A stretch of 64,000 bases of DNA from Thermoprotei archaeon (lineage in GTDB: Archaea > Thermoproteota > Thermoprotei > Thermoproteales > B15-G16), in NCBI GenBank assembly GCA_003649205.1, contig QMRC01000008.1, forward strand, positions 1-64,000, written 5' to 3'. Positions 1 through 10,931 of the stretch are shown here, one piece after another. The position numbers and the translations under genes are program-made. Position 1 is the stretch's first letter, and each line of letters opens with the position of its first letter. The notes below the pieces were generated by a model, which did no database searches, was not told where the DNA came from, and saw nothing but the letters and a program-made list of their open reading frames with translations.

Positions 1-3000
1 GCACTCATTGAGTTGTATGGATCCATCCACTTAACGTCTAGACCAGTTATCACGTAGGTGTAGGTGTTCGTAGCGTTATTGTACACCTCTCTCACATTAG
101 CTTTCTTCATTGCGTCAACTAGGTACTCTGGTGCAATGAATGGAAGCTCTCTAACTATTGACCTTATTCTAAATGGTAGGTCAACTAGCTCAATCATCTT
201 TATCTTGAACTCTATCGGTGTTGTGTAGTGGAATCTCAGGAATCCGCCCCAGTCCGTTATGATGAATGGGCACTTGATACAGACGTCTGCTTCTAGTGTA
301 CCCTTGACTAAGTACTTATTCGTTAGGTCTGGAGGTGTTATTACTAGTGAGTCAACACCTTCAACAAACCCTATCTCGTACACTACACCACTTGGAGTTA
401 TGCTTCCATTCACTCTATGACCCGAGACTGTGATGTAGGGTAGCGTAGATAGTATTGCCTTTGGATCCTTAATCTCTCCTCCAATGTCCTTGATCTTCTC
501 AGGGGGTAGCAATCCAGCGATTCTGAAGTACATTCCCCTTATGTGCATGTCAAACTCTGAAACTAGGTTGTACGTCCATCCGATCACTGCTGGTTCTCCA
601 GTAACTGCAAATATTAGATACGTCTCAACACCCTTAATCACTGCTTTAGTTACATCACCGTACTTCGCAATGTCCTCTATGATCATCGTCTTAACGTCTA
701 GGTGCGTGACAACTCCCTTCCTAATCGCATGTAGGTACTCCTGCAAGCTCCTACCTACCTTTATCGGTCTATGTATTATGACATTGGGGAACAGCCTCTC
801 TAGTACCTCGACTGCGTACTCACCTCCCTTCGTATCTGGAACTATTGGTACAGCCCACTTAACCTCTCTATCTCCTATCTGTATCCTCACTATGTTTGCT
901 CTGATAAAGCACGGGTAGATCTTAGCGTGAGTTCCGCCATACCACACATCTACTGCACAGACTGAGCAGTAGATTATTGCGAGCGGAATACCAACCATGG
1001 GCTTTGCTACTGCTAAAGCTAGGAGACCAGCTAAACCTCCAAATGTAGTTACCAACTCTGGACTAGCATATGCTTTAGGTTCCTTGACGAAGTGTATGTC
1101 GAAGGCTTGCTCAAGATATAGCTTCTCGTACTCCGTCAATGGTACGTCAATCGGTAATTCCCTTATCTTTACCTTAACACCTCCAAACTGCTCACCAGCG
1201 AGAAATGGAGGATGGAGCACAGTCTTGAAGCTAAGTCTAATTGTTGCATCGTCAACATAGTCAACACTGTAATCAACATCTACACCTCCAGTACGGATGT
1301 ACACCCAGTGCACAACCTTACCAACACTAACATCTCCCCTCTTGTAGAGAAGTCCTAACCTCAACTTGTACAGTGCAACATCCCTTACGTAATCAACCCT
1401 ACTAGTCGGAACATAGAGAGTATTGACAGTTAACTTAACCCTAAAGAAGTAGAACTCATATGTCTTACCTCTTGGCACCAACACATAAGGTAGCTCAAAT
1501 ACCTCACCCTTAGTAGTAACTATACCCCAAATCCTAATACGAGGCTCACCAGTCTCTGGATCAAAGGCAATAGATCTACATATTACTGGATTGTAATCAA
1601 CAACTACAGTATAGTTATTTTCATGATCAACTCTAAGTACAAGATATGCTACTCCATTTAGCCAACCTAGTATTTCCTTGATACCGAATGTACCAAAGTA
1701 AGCAATATTGTCATATGCTACAAAGAATATGGGATCTATCTCACTATATCTCGGAATTATAAATGTTGGTTTTCCTATAATTTCTGTTAAAGTTTTAGAA
1801 GGTATCAAAACAAGATGTCCACTTGGAATTGTAGCAACAAACTTTACTGTGCCGTTGAAGTATAGGTAACCTATGTAGTTTCTGTATTCACTTCCTGTCC
1901 ATACTCGTGCATATACTAACGCCTTATTCTCATCTAACAACCTAATGTCAGTTATTCCAGACACATCAGTCTTGTAAACCTTAGTAGGAAGACTACTTAA
2001 GTCCAGAATGTAGCAGTAGAAACCATAGACATCTGTATCTGGGTGATCCAAAGTTATAAATACCAAGTTCTTGTATGAAAATACCTTTGTTATAATTGGA
2101 GGAGCACCAGCAGTAGTAGTATAAAGAACACCTTCATCTACTAGCTCTGCTTGATAAATATTGTCAACTGTCTGATATAGATGTGCTACTATATAGACTA
2201 TTTCATTGGTATCGTAGTTAGTTGTCACTATGACTAAGTAGCTTTTCTCTGGTAGATATGCCAAATACCAACGAGATTCGTTTACATATTCAAGATACTG
2301 CGATTGTTGAAGTAAGGATGTTATGTTTACTAGAAGTAGATTGCTGGGTTTCTCAAAGAGAGTGCTAATATCTACTAATGTTGATGTGCTGTTTATTATT
2401 GTACTATTACAATACCAAACAGTTGTAAGAGTACCATTTGGATATAGAAATCTCTTGATTTCATAGTGTGTATTGTTGATATACCAATCTCGGACTAGTG
2501 AGTAGAATAGATAGTCGCTTGGTGCTTGCGAATTAATGTATATTGTTGTTGAATTCATGAGATTAAATAACTCTCTTGTAAAGGTCAATAACCAACTCTT
2601 TCTCGGAATATGCCATCGAGAATCAAATAACCCAAATATGTACGTATTGTAGTAGAATAGTGGTTTAGTATATACCCTTGCAACTAAAAACTTACCTTCA
2701 AGACCTATGAAATACATTAGCTTATCTACTCTTAGTGACATATCGGTTTCATTTAGCTTATAAATCACTAGAAAAACTGGTACTGGTGAATCTTCGTGAT
2801 CTGGAACAACTCTGTTAGGTAGTGGATAACCAATACCACCAACAGCTGGAGATTCAAGTAAGTTCACATACAAAATATAGTTATTTTTCTCTATGTCACT
2901 CGTCCACAGATAAATAGTATAACCTCTAGCTTGAACTCCTCCTTGGTTGGACAGCTCCCAACCTTCAAGAGGTGCATATCCTAGATTCTGTATTACGCTT

Positions 3001-3410
3001 ATGTTTGTGTACTCTATTATTCGAAATCTCTTAGCTGGCTCGGTACTTAGATATGAGGAAACTACATCATATACAGATATGCTGAATTCAGCATAGGTTG
3101 TTCTATTAAACATATAATAGCTGAATGAAAAGTCTTTATTGTCTAAGACTTTCCTTCCAGTGATGTTGACCCACTGTGCTACATCGCAAGGAAGACCAAC
3201 TAGTAGTATTTCACTTCGATTAACTTCACCTAACTTGATAAATTCTGAAGCACTAACACCAGTTCCTTCCGAACGTTCTACAGCTATCAAGGTTATGTAC
3301 CTACATTTTTCATCTGTTACAACTACCGAAGCTATGGTTGGATAAACAGATACCATTAGTATAGTTGTAATGAGTAGTGCTATACCTAGAGTTGTCTTTT
3401 CAAACTTCAT
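1..3410 (-). CDS. Giant surface/secreted protein, 3' end truncated by window edge; paralog of the 19834-25749 product
   Basis: Open minus-strand frame from ATG at 3410 (MKFEKTTLGIALLITTILMVSVYPTIAS signal peptide) to position 1; absent from ORF track because it has no stop in the window. Shares IKDPkaIL..P.I.ISG, TxxGVVY, LEADxxIKxP and KWxDPxN blocks with the 1971-aa protein. Confidence 0.85.
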   Translation of the reverse strand, partial: MKFEKTTLGIALLITTILMVSVYPTIASVVVTDEKCRYITLIAVERSEGTGVSASEFIKLGEVNRSEILLVGLPCDVAQWVNITGRKVLDNKDFSFSYYMFNRTTYAEFSISVYDVVSSYLSTEPAKRFRIIEYTNISVIQNLGYAPLEGWELSNQGGVQARGYTIYLWTSDIEKNNYILYVNLLESPAVGGIGYPLPNRVVPDHEDSPVPVFLVIYKLNETDMSLRVDKLMYFIGLEGKFLVARVYTKPLFYYNTYIFGLFDSRWHIPRKSWLLTFTRELFNLMNSTTIYINSQAPSDYLFYSLVRDWYINNTHYEIKRFLYPNGTLTTVWYCNSTIINSTSTLVDISTLFEKPSNLLLVNITSLLQQSQYLEYVNESRWYLAYLPEKSYLVIVTTNYDTNEIVYIVAHLYQTVDNIYQAELVDEGVLYTTTAGAPPIITKVFSYKNLVFITLDHPDTDVYGFYCYILDLSSLPTKVYKTDVSGITDIRLLDENKALVYARVWTGSEYRNYIGYLYFNGTVKFVATIPSGHLVLIPSKTLTEIIGKPTFIIPRYSEIDPIFFVAYDNIAYFGTFGIKEILGWLNGVAYLVLRVDHENNYTVVVDYNPVICRSIAFDPETGEPRIRIWGIVTTKGEVFELPYVLVPRGKTYEFYFFRVKLTVNTLYVPTSRVDYVRDVALYKLRLGLLYKRGDVSVGKVVHWVYIRTGGVDVDYSVDYVDDATIRLSFKTVLHPPFLAGEQFGGVKVKIRELPIDVPLTEYEKLYLEQAFDIHFVKEPKAYASPELVTTFGGLAGLLALAVAKPMVGIPLAIIYCSVCAVDVWYGGTHAKIYPCFIRANIVRIQIGDREVKWAVPIVPDTKGGEYAVEVLERLFPNVIIHRPIKVGRSLQEYLHAIRKGVVTHLDVKTMIIEDIAKYGDVTKAVIKGVETYLIFAVTGEPAVIGWTYNLVSEFDMHIRGMYFRIAGLLPPEKIKDIGGEIKDPKAILSTLPYITVSGHRVNGSITPSGVVYEIGFVEGVDSLVITPPDLTNKYLVKGTLEADVCIKCPFIITDWGGFLRFHYTTPIEFKIKMIELVDLPFRIRSIVRELPFIAPEYLVDAMKKANVREVYNNATNTYTYVITGLDVKWMDPYNSMS

Positions 3411-3587
3411 CAAGATAGAGACTAGTGAAGTAAATTTAATAGTTTCTCTAGCTCTATGAATATCATCATCTCAAAACGATTGTTTTACTATTAGCTGATA
3501 CCACTCTTAGTAGAATCGTGAACACGAAGCAACAATGTACTTCTATTGGCAAACCCTTAAATTATCCTACTGAGCTTTACATTAGGG

Positions 3588-4292
3588 TTGGGCATGAACT
3601 CTAGAAAGATAGTAACTATAGCTCTAGCTATTCTATGCTTCATAGCTGGAATCATCTTAGGAGCAGTGATTAATACAGGAGTCAATAACGTAGCCGAAGA
3701 GAATGGAAACAGTAACTCAGTAGTAATAGGTACATTTCTTGAAGTGAGAGTGTACGATCGAGATGGTCACTTAATCAATACCTTTGTTAAAACCAATGAT
3801 TTACCATTAAAAAACTTTCTATTATTCATAATGCATTCAATGTGGTTTTATGATACATCAATACAGATTGTTAATGGGACTTGGACTACTGAAGATGGTT
3901 CTAGTGGGATGCCTTGTGATGGAAATCCACATGGTGCATACTATACTACTGTTGCGGGAATAGAATATATTTCTGTTAGAATTGAGCTTGGGAATGGAAC
4001 TACACCGCCAACAATAAATGATTACAAACTTGAGAATAAATTAGTTGATGTTCCAGTAACCTACTATTGTTTTGATGCTAACGCAACGCATATGTGGTTA
4101 ATACTTCGTGGTGTATATACTGCTACGGAGGAAATAAACATTACAGAGGTAGGTCTAGCAGTATATAGCAATTATGCCATAGGTACCGCTAGAAAGTGGA
4201 TACTATTATTTAGAGATGTAGTTCCGACAATTACTCTTCAACCAGATCAAACACTTGAGATAAGATACTACATATATGTTAGATATGCTTGA
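3588..4292 (+). CDS. Membrane-anchored extracellular protein, paralog of 15303-16106
   Basis: N-terminal TM; shared 'vvIGtfleVrVyDRdGhLi' / 'LVLGFIDVEVRDRYGKLL' and 'NITEVGL' blocks with the 267-aa protein. Confidence 0.8.
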   Translation: MGMNSRKIVTIALAILCFIAGIILGAVINTGVNNVAEENGNSNSVVIGTFLEVRVYDRDGHLINTFVKTNDLPLKNFLLFIMHSMWFYDTSIQIVNGTWTTEDGSSGMPCDGNPHGAYYTTVAGIEYISVRIELGNGTTPPTINDYKLENKLVDVPVTYYCFDANATHMWLILRGVYTATEEINITEVGLAVYSNYAIGTARKWILLFRDVVPTITLQPDQTLEIRYYIYVRYA

Positions 4293-4302
4293 GGTAGTGT
4301 AG

Positions 4303-6990
4303 ATGAGGCTCAATAAGATTCGTTTTTTCCTACTGCTTTTTCTCGCCTTTATATCTGGATTACTAACATCACTCTGTACAGATATTTCACCTCCATCCTT
4401 TCGAGTTACTCAAGTCAATGCAACTCATTGGTTAGCTGAGGGATTTTACGAAATTGGAAGTGAGGTATATCTCAATGAAACTACTACTCTATCATCTAGC
4501 TATCTCACTACTTACAAAGTAAAGTATGAGACACCTATAAACACTGTTGATACATCGGTACTAAGATGTAAAATAGAGTATGGAGTGCCTACAAGTAGTG
4601 TTGGTACGGTATTGTTAGGTTATAGGCTTGAATTTGTCATCAATTATGGAGGTAACTTCACAGTACTTAACCTCTCTGTATTGGATCCAATTAAGAAGCC
4701 TAATTGGTGTGGTGCAGAGAGGATACACAAGATTAATGTAACTATTTGGGATCCATACGGGTACAACTATGTTTCTTTGGTGCTTCTGGAATTGGCTGAT
4801 GTGAGACTTATGTGGAACAAAACTGGCTTCTATGAGGTTGATGATCCATATGATAGAGTTGATCTTCTTGGAGGTAATGTAACTGGTTCAGGTGCTGTAT
4901 TGACTTTAACATTTTGGATTAAACCACATTGGAGCATTGGAGGACTAGTTGATGTATATGTGTACGCTAATGATACCTCAAATAATTTAGTATGTGAAAC
5001 TGTCTTTAGTGATGCACTGTACTTTGTAAACTGTACTAAGATAGTTAATTTGCAGTTGAAGAAGCAGTACTATGAACCTAATGAGACTGCTTGGATTTCT
5101 GGGTATGTAGTCTACAATGGTACTACAGTGGGTACTTACGACTACTTGACAATAAATGGAACTGCTGTATCTGTTTCTGAGAATGGATTCTTTAACTATA
5201 CCTTCACAGTACCATCACTAGCAGGTAACTACACATATGTTCTTGAGCTTGCTCACGGAGTTGAGAAGTACTTAATCAACATAACTGTTGCCAAGAATAG
5301 GATTGAGGTTAGGGTGCTTACGGAGTACAATGAAACGGTACCTCTCGAAGATGTAGTGGTTGAGATTAGAGATCTTGAAACGGGTGAATTAGTTAAGAGA
5401 GTGCATGGAGGTGCAGAGATAATAACTGAGATCGAGGCTGGGAGCTACACGATTACAGTCTATGTGCATGGAATTAAGTTGTTTAAAGGTAATGTCTCAG
5501 TAACAGGTGCAATTGTTGAAGTAGATGTACCTAAGTTGAAGAGAGTTATTGACTATCTCGGAAGGTTGAGACCATTCATTACAAATGCTACAGTCAAGCT
5601 GGCTCTATACGACAATGAAACGAGAAGAGCAGTATTCCTATTGAGTGGTAGTGGAGTAGTGAGGTTTGTGTACTACTGCAATGTAACGCAGTTACCGTGT
5701 ATACTATGTAATGTGACGTATCACATAGTTGAGCTAAGTAAGAAGAGGGTCATAGTAGATCTGGAGATTGGTAGCACTGCTAATGTCACAGTTATCGATC
5801 CAAGGTACTTGAAGGTAACTGTAATCAATCCATTTGGAAGAGTTTACCCACTTAACATAAAGTTGCTAAACATTACTCAGTACATAGAGATTGAGAACGC
5901 AACGACATACCTACTACCTGCAATGAATATGACAGAGCTGATTGTAGACTACAGAGGTATTGCTAAGAAGCTAGCGTTCTCACTTCTCACTGACAAGAAC
6001 GTAACCGTGATGTACCCGATAGCAGAAGTTATATGCTACAAGAACGTTACTAGGTATCTCTGGAGCAATGCAACATCTATGAAAGTACACGACATCAGCT
6101 ACAGTAAGTTCAATTGGTCTAGAGTAGAGATCCTACTGTCTGGTGAGGGTTGGGTTGCCTTAGCAGTGGATTTAGGACTTCTACCTACGAAGATAGCTGT
6201 AGAAAGCAATGTAACGTGTAATTATAGATTGAATGGTACTGTACTCTACGTATACTGTAAAACCAGCTCAACAGCTAGAATCGTTGTGGAGGATGAGTAC
6301 AAGTTAACTATCGAATTACTTGATAGACTTGGGAACTACCTACCTGTTGAAGTAACTGTGGTGATTAACGGTAGTGAGGTAAGTGGAAGGCAGATTATTG
6401 AGAGCTTTCTACCTCCAGCAATGTACGTAGTTGAGGTTCCAGTTAATGTATCTGGGTTCAACTTATACGGAATAAGTGAGGTCTGTATTGAACTAAGTGA
6501 GGACAAGGTCTTGAGGTTTGAGTATAGGGTACCGTCTAAGTTCAGAGACGTGAAGGTAGTTACAATTCGTGAAACTAACAATACAGTGATTCTGTACTTT
6601 GAGGGTTACCTCATTGACTACTATGGAAACCCAATTGTTAATAGATTGATCAATGTGTTGGTGTACGATGGAGGTAAATTGCTTACAAACTTAACAGGAT
6701 TAACAGATTCAACTGGTTACTTCACTACTGAGACTACAGAACTTGTGAAGGGTAGGAAGTACACACTTGTATTCGAGTACTCTGGAGACGACACATATGT
6801 AGAGAGTAAGTACACAACCACATGTGAGGTACCTAAGAAAGTTTCAGCACCTATACCAGCACCAACAGTTACACCGCTTGAGTACATTATCCTAGTACTC
6901 ATAGGTATAGCACTTGCACTAGCTATAGCAACTGCAGTAATAAAGCTAAGAAGGAAGGTCATTGCTATTAGGAGCTTGAGATACATCTAG
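4303..6990 (+). CDS. Large spike-like surface glycoprotein with signal peptide, Ig-like repeats, C-terminal TM and SLRYI tail
   Basis: 895 aa, ~34 N-x-S/T sequons by hand count, C-terminal TM, clear paralog of 12666-15293. Confidence 0.85.
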   Translation: MRLNKIRFFLLLFLAFISGLLTSLCTDISPPSFRVTQVNATHWLAEGFYEIGSEVYLNETTTLSSSYLTTYKVKYETPINTVDTSVLRCKIEYGVPTSSVGTVLLGYRLEFVINYGGNFTVLNLSVLDPIKKPNWCGAERIHKINVTIWDPYGYNYVSLVLLELADVRLMWNKTGFYEVDDPYDRVDLLGGNVTGSGAVLTLTFWIKPHWSIGGLVDVYVYANDTSNNLVCETVFSDALYFVNCTKIVNLQLKKQYYEPNETAWISGYVVYNGTTVGTYDYLTINGTAVSVSENGFFNYTFTVPSLAGNYTYVLELAHGVEKYLINITVAKNRIEVRVLTEYNETVPLEDVVVEIRDLETGELVKRVHGGAEIITEIEAGSYTITVYVHGIKLFKGNVSVTGAIVEVDVPKLKRVIDYLGRLRPFITNATVKLALYDNETRRAVFLLSGSGVVRFVYYCNVTQLPCILCNVTYHIVELSKKRVIVDLEIGSTANVTVIDPRYLKVTVINPFGRVYPLNIKLLNITQYIEIENATTYLLPAMNMTELIVDYRGIAKKLAFSLLTDKNVTVMYPIAEVICYKNVTRYLWSNATSMKVHDISYSKFNWSRVEILLSGEGWVALAVDLGLLPTKIAVESNVTCNYRLNGTVLYVYCKTSSTARIVVEDEYKLTIELLDRLGNYLPVEVTVVINGSEVSGRQIIESFLPPAMYVVEVPVNVSGFNLYGISEVCIELSEDKVLRFEYRVPSKFRDVKVVTIRETNNTVILYFEGYLIDYYGNPIVNRLINVLVYDGGKLLTNLTGLTDSTGYFTTETTELVKGRKYTLVFEYSGDDTYVESKYTTTCEVPKKVSAPIPAPTVTPLEYIILVLIGIALALAIATAVIKLRRKVIAIRSLRYI

Positions 6991-7004
6991 GTTTTCTGAC
7001 TACT

Positions 7005-7286
7005 TCACAGGTACTTTATCTTTCTCTTGTTTGATGCTGTTTCTTTTATGGATCTGAAGATTATTGTCATTCCGATAGTTGCACCAGTGCTCATTACTAG
7101 TGCTCTAATTATGTCGAAACCTAGGACTAACCACGTAACTAGTATCATTGCACCGAATATGATCAACATGCCGATCACTGAGTTAGCTAGTACGTCTAGG
7201 AACTCACTTATGAAGGCAAGTACTACACCAGCAACAAGACCAATACCAAATAGCAGAGCCATATCGACAATAGTCATACACAACAC
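7005..7286 (-). CDS. Small multi-TM protein, FUN14-like appearance, ends KIKYL
   Basis: Hydrophobic profile, paralogous to 7342-7623. Confidence 0.65.
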   Translation of the reverse strand: MLCMTIVDMALLFGIGLVAGVVLAFISEFLDVLANSVIGMLIIFGAMILVTWLVLGFDIIRALVMSTGATIGMTIIFRSIKETASNKRKIKYL

Positions 7287-7341
7287 CTATCAAACCTAAC
7301 ACTAGTACACACTTAAATAAGGTAGTTCATCTAGATTTCAC

Positions 7342-7623
7342 GTGAGTGATACCATGCTTGAGGTACTTATGTTATTTGGTTTCGGTATACTGCTCGGTAT
7401 CTTCATGGGGCTACTAGCTAAGTTCATAGATGTACTCACGAAGACCGTAATTGGTTTGATTGCACTATTCACGATCTTCTTCATCATCAATTTAGCGTTT
7501 CTGAAGTTCAATGTAGTTCTTGCACTGTGTACGTCACTAGGTGAAGTTCTCGGTATATCAGCAGTAACACGCTATGGATTCAAATCGAAGACAGTAGTTG
7601 AGAGAAAGAGAGCATACTTGTAG
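7342..7623 (+). CDS. Small multi-TM protein, FUN14-like appearance, ends KRAYL
   Basis: Aligns with the divergent neighbour 7005-7286 (LLFGxGxxxGxxxxxxxxFxDVLxxxVIG). Confidence 0.65.
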   Translation: MSDTMLEVLMLFGFGILLGIFMGLLAKFIDVLTKTVIGLIALFTIFFIINLAFLKFNVVLALCTSLGEVLGISAVTRYGFKSKTVVERKRAYL

Positions 7624-7677
7624 TTTAGGTCTTTTCATTAGAAAAATACAAATTACCTCCATAGTTAATCCTTCCTG

Positions 7678-8856
7678 ATGTCTACAGAATATGAAGGATG
7701 CTACCTTGAATGCTTTACTAATATATTCAATATTCTTAAATTATTTGTGAATAGTGATGCCATACTAGATTACGCAATTAAAAATAATGCATGTGAATGT
7801 ACTTGTATAGATGCTGTTATTAAATTCCTCTCATCTTTGATCTTATGTGCTTATGCATCTCCATGTCATACCTATAATTCTGAAGGACTACTCAGCGATG
7901 TCACAACAGCTATGACTACATTACTACACAACACCTTACAGATGCTAGTAGATGTGAAGATACCTGAACCCAAAACTCATAGAGAGGCTGTATTTTTCTT
8001 CGGTACTTTACAAAGTTTAAAAACACCAATACGGTACTACCTACCAAAGTTACTTCGTGAACATTCTACTATAGAGCAGATGTATTATGTCGTGGTTGAG
8101 AAACAAGATGAGAGGTACTGTATAGAGTCACCTGCTGAAGAAGATGGAAATGAGGAGATCCTTAAGGGTTTCATATATAGTTTTGTGGAACTTGCTTGCT
8201 TGACTAAATATCCAGTAGCGTATAGATGTGTAGATTGTTCCCATATCTTTCACTATAGTACGCTCGCTATACCACTTCTAACAGGTTCAGTAGTATACCG
8301 CACAGCATCCTTACGCTGGGAATGTAGTATCTGCCCTAATGTACTTGCTGAGGTCAAAGCAATACTTCCTTCACTCTGCCCCATTTGGGGGCTTATAGTC
8401 GCTAAATTAAGCTGTATACTATGTGAGTTTTGTTCTAAAGAACATGGTTTCGGAGGACATATACCGAGTTCATGTGTTCTCTGTCCTTGTATGCATGTTC
8501 GTGCTACACTACGTACACGAGATACATTTTACTACATGTACATACTGAGCATATTTGGTCGAGAGTACTCGTGCTCGACACCATATTACGAAGTCAAAGA
8601 TTTACTTGGTGAAATAGTTATGTGTAGAGAATGTTTTCAAAGAGCAATACTACCAGTAGATTTTTGGGTGAACTTAGTAGCTAAGATTGAGGAGTACGGT
8701 GTAGATCACGCTCTACAGTATCTAAGAGAAGTATTATCTGAGTACTTATGTGAGGAACATATGCAGTATATGGATAAGATATGTGAGGCAATACGTAAAG
8801 TCTGGTTAAATGGAGATACCTCATCTCTAATATCATCACTAAAGTACATAAGGTAA
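7678..8856 (+). CDS. Cys-rich protein with multiple CxxC metal-binding knuckles, unknown function
   Basis: 392 aa; CVDC, CSIC, CILCEFC, CVLCPC, CREC motifs. Confidence 0.7.
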   Translation: MSTEYEGCYLECFTNIFNILKLFVNSDAILDYAIKNNACECTCIDAVIKFLSSLILCAYASPCHTYNSEGLLSDVTTAMTTLLHNTLQMLVDVKIPEPKTHREAVFFFGTLQSLKTPIRYYLPKLLREHSTIEQMYYVVVEKQDERYCIESPAEEDGNEEILKGFIYSFVELACLTKYPVAYRCVDCSHIFHYSTLAIPLLTGSVVYRTASLRWECSICPNVLAEVKAILPSLCPIWGLIVAKLSCILCEFCSKEHGFGGHIPSSCVLCPCMHVRATLRTRDTFYYMYILSIFGREYSCSTPYYEVKDLLGEIVMCRECFQRAILPVDFWVNLVAKIEEYGVDHALQYLREVLSEYLCEEHMQYMDKICEAIRKVWLNGDTSSLISSLKYIR

Positions 8857-8859
8857 TAG

Positions 8860-9393
8860 CTAGAGGTACCTCCTCTCAAGCTCATCTGCTAACCTCCTCA
8901 ATCTACTGACTAATTCTCTAATTCTCTTTCTCTCTCCTAAGAAGAGTGGTTTCCAGACATCTCTCCTAGCTTTAGCATCCCATCTAAGCGATTTCCAGTT
9001 ACCGTATGGATTAACTACTTTCTCCTCAAGACCTTCAACAAATTCTTCCTTTCCATGTATGTAGTCTAGTGGTGCTACTGGTGATCTACGTACTCTAGAT
9101 GGTGTAGTTACCTTGACCTCACCTGTTCTAGTATTTACAGTAATGTAGTACTCAAGTCTAGGTCTATCATCAGTCCAGAAATCTCTATACCAACTAAACG
9201 TAACCTTACCGTCCTTACAGACCTTAATCACATTGTAGGGAATCCTACTACAGGCTACGTCCTCACCTAGGATACTACACATCTTCTCTCCAAGAATCTT
9301 CTTAGCCTTCTCAAGAAGCTCCCTAGCCCACTCAGGAAGCTCATGCTCACAACCATAGTAGACATATACACACATAGGCATTTCCTTCGGCAT
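8860..9393 (-). CDS. Hypothetical protein ending ERRYL
   Basis: 177-aa ORF with protein-like composition, divergent to 9453. Confidence 0.65.
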   Translation of the reverse strand: MPKEMPMCVYVYYGCEHELPEWARELLEKAKKILGEKMCSILGEDVACSRIPYNVIKVCKDGKVTFSWYRDFWTDDRPRLEYYITVNTRTGEVKVTTPSRVRRSPVAPLDYIHGKEEFVEGLEEKVVNPYGNWKSLRWDAKARRDVWKPLFLGERKRIRELVSRLRRLADELERRYL

Positions 9394-9452
9394 ACAGACA
9401 CCACTATGTAAACCACTTATAAGTTAGTTTCTGCACTATTGTAAGTGGGTGA

Positions 9453-10109
9453 GTGTATAAGGCTGAAAAGTATGAGAGTGTATGTCATAGTATTGGAGGT
9501 AAGTTAACACCAAGTGGATACTGTATTCTAGAGGTTTCATCACATGAAGAAGCTTTAGAGAAGATGAAGAGAGCATTGAGGGAGCTGGGGTATGGTGAGG
9601 AATTTGGTGCAAGGTTCTTCATTCACGATGAGGCATTCTTTGACTTCATTGCAAAGAGATTTAGAGATGGTACATATGAAGTACGTGTAGAGAACTATAA
9701 CCACATAGAGGGATCTGAGGTATTCTCACCAGATTACTTAACGGGTCTCTACGAGTATTCACTACTTGAGAAAGCTCTAGGCTCTGAAAAGGCTAGTGAT
9801 ATTGCTGGTGAAGTAGCTGAGAAGCTAGATCTAGATGATGTAGAGGATTACCTAGATGATGCACTGTATAAGTACTCTGAAACATATCCAACTCTTAGGA
9901 CTTGTGAGGGACATGTAGAGACTGGTACTGAATCAGTCTACGTAGAACTCAACTGTATAAAGAATGTTGGTACATTGAGTGAAGCTGAGAAGTACTTAGA
10001 AGATCTACTGGAAGAACTTCCCGATGCAATAGTTGATGTAGGAGACTATGTAAAGGGGAAGATTCTGGACACAATGAGAGATGAGTTAGCTAAGGTATTT
10101 AAGAAGTAG
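9453..10109 (+). CDS. Hypothetical acidic protein with C-x3-GG N-terminal motif
   Basis: 218 aa; VCHSIGG; cf. 10149, 25760, 26274 products. Confidence 0.7.
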   Translation: MYKAEKYESVCHSIGGKLTPSGYCILEVSSHEEALEKMKRALRELGYGEEFGARFFIHDEAFFDFIAKRFRDGTYEVRVENYNHIEGSEVFSPDYLTGLYEYSLLEKALGSEKASDIAGEVAEKLDLDDVEDYLDDALYKYSETYPTLRTCEGHVETGTESVYVELNCIKNVGTLSEAEKYLEDLLEELPDAIVDVGDYVKGKILDTMRDELAKVFKK

Positions 10110-10148
10110 ATCAATGATTAGTGTCCTAACGTAGCTAGTTTCTCATCT

Positions 10149-10538
10149 CTATTTTTTGAATACCTCTACTGTAAGCTTTTCACCTTCTCTCTTAATTCTG
10201 ATAGCTGTAGCAGTTTCTACATACGCATAGAAACTTGAAGTTTTGTATTCTTCCTCTGTACCGTAAGAAACATGTCCTTCCCCCTCTTTGAAGAAGCGTA
10301 CAAATACTTCAATTATATCATCTGTAAAGAACTCAAAGTCCCCCTCCTGTTGCATTGTACTAATTCTTACCTTCTTCAAGTGTCTTCTCACATCAGGAAC
10401 GTAAACCTCCAATTCCGATATAGATATATCAACAATGACTGTCCTATCATGTAGATAACAAGTTACAGAGTTATCTGTTCTCTCTGGTATACCTCCAATC
10501 CTTTTACAATATCTCTCAAAAGAGTCGAGAGTACTCAT
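10149..10538 (-). CDS. Hypothetical protein with C-x3-GG motif
   Basis: FERYCKRIGGIPERT. Confidence 0.65.
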   Translation of the reverse strand: MSTLDSFERYCKRIGGIPERTDNSVTCYLHDRTVIVDISISELEVYVPDVRRHLKKVRISTMQQEGDFEFFTDDIIEVFVRFFKEGEGHVSYGTEEEYKTSSFYAYVETATAIRIKREGEKLTVEVFKK

Positions 10539-10571
10539 CTACTCACCTCATTAGAAGAAATCCACTGCTGA

Positions 10572-10931
10572 TTAGTATCCTAACATTGCTAGTTTTTCTT
10601 TTAGTTTCTCGATTTCTTCCTTTGATAGTTCTGCAGTTTTACCCTCGACTTCAACTAGGAGTGGTAGTTCTTCTTGTGGTTCCTCGATTTTCTTTCCCAT
10701 GTAGACTCTCTTCGTGCACATACCCTCATCTATGTCACATACCTCCATGACTATGTAAAATGGTTTTGAGCTGAAGCACATCAAGACATCTACGGAGTAA
10801 CTTCCCTTCTCGAAGCTACCTAGTACACGACATGTAACATCTTCAGGAATCTCAACAATCTTCGTCTCTAACTCATTTAATCTCCTCCTAAGTGAAATAA
10901 CTTCAGCATATATCTCACCCATGTTCCTCAC
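10572..10931 (-). CDS. Hypothetical protein with CDxDxGxC hairpin
   Basis: 119 aa, VCDIDEGMC. Confidence 0.65.
   Translation of the reverse strand: MRNMGEIYAEVISLRRRLNELETKIVEIPEDVTCRVLGSFEKGSYSVDVLMCFSSKPFYIVMEVCDIDEGMCTKRVYMGKKIEEPQEELPLLVEVEGKTAELSKEEIEKLKEKLAMLGY

Noticed and set aside
484-3345. Plus-strand ORFs in track (484-918, 997-1260, 3139-3345)
   Set aside because: Antisense to the long minus-strand surface-protein frame 1-3410; low-complexity, Ser/Thr/Leu-rich translations.
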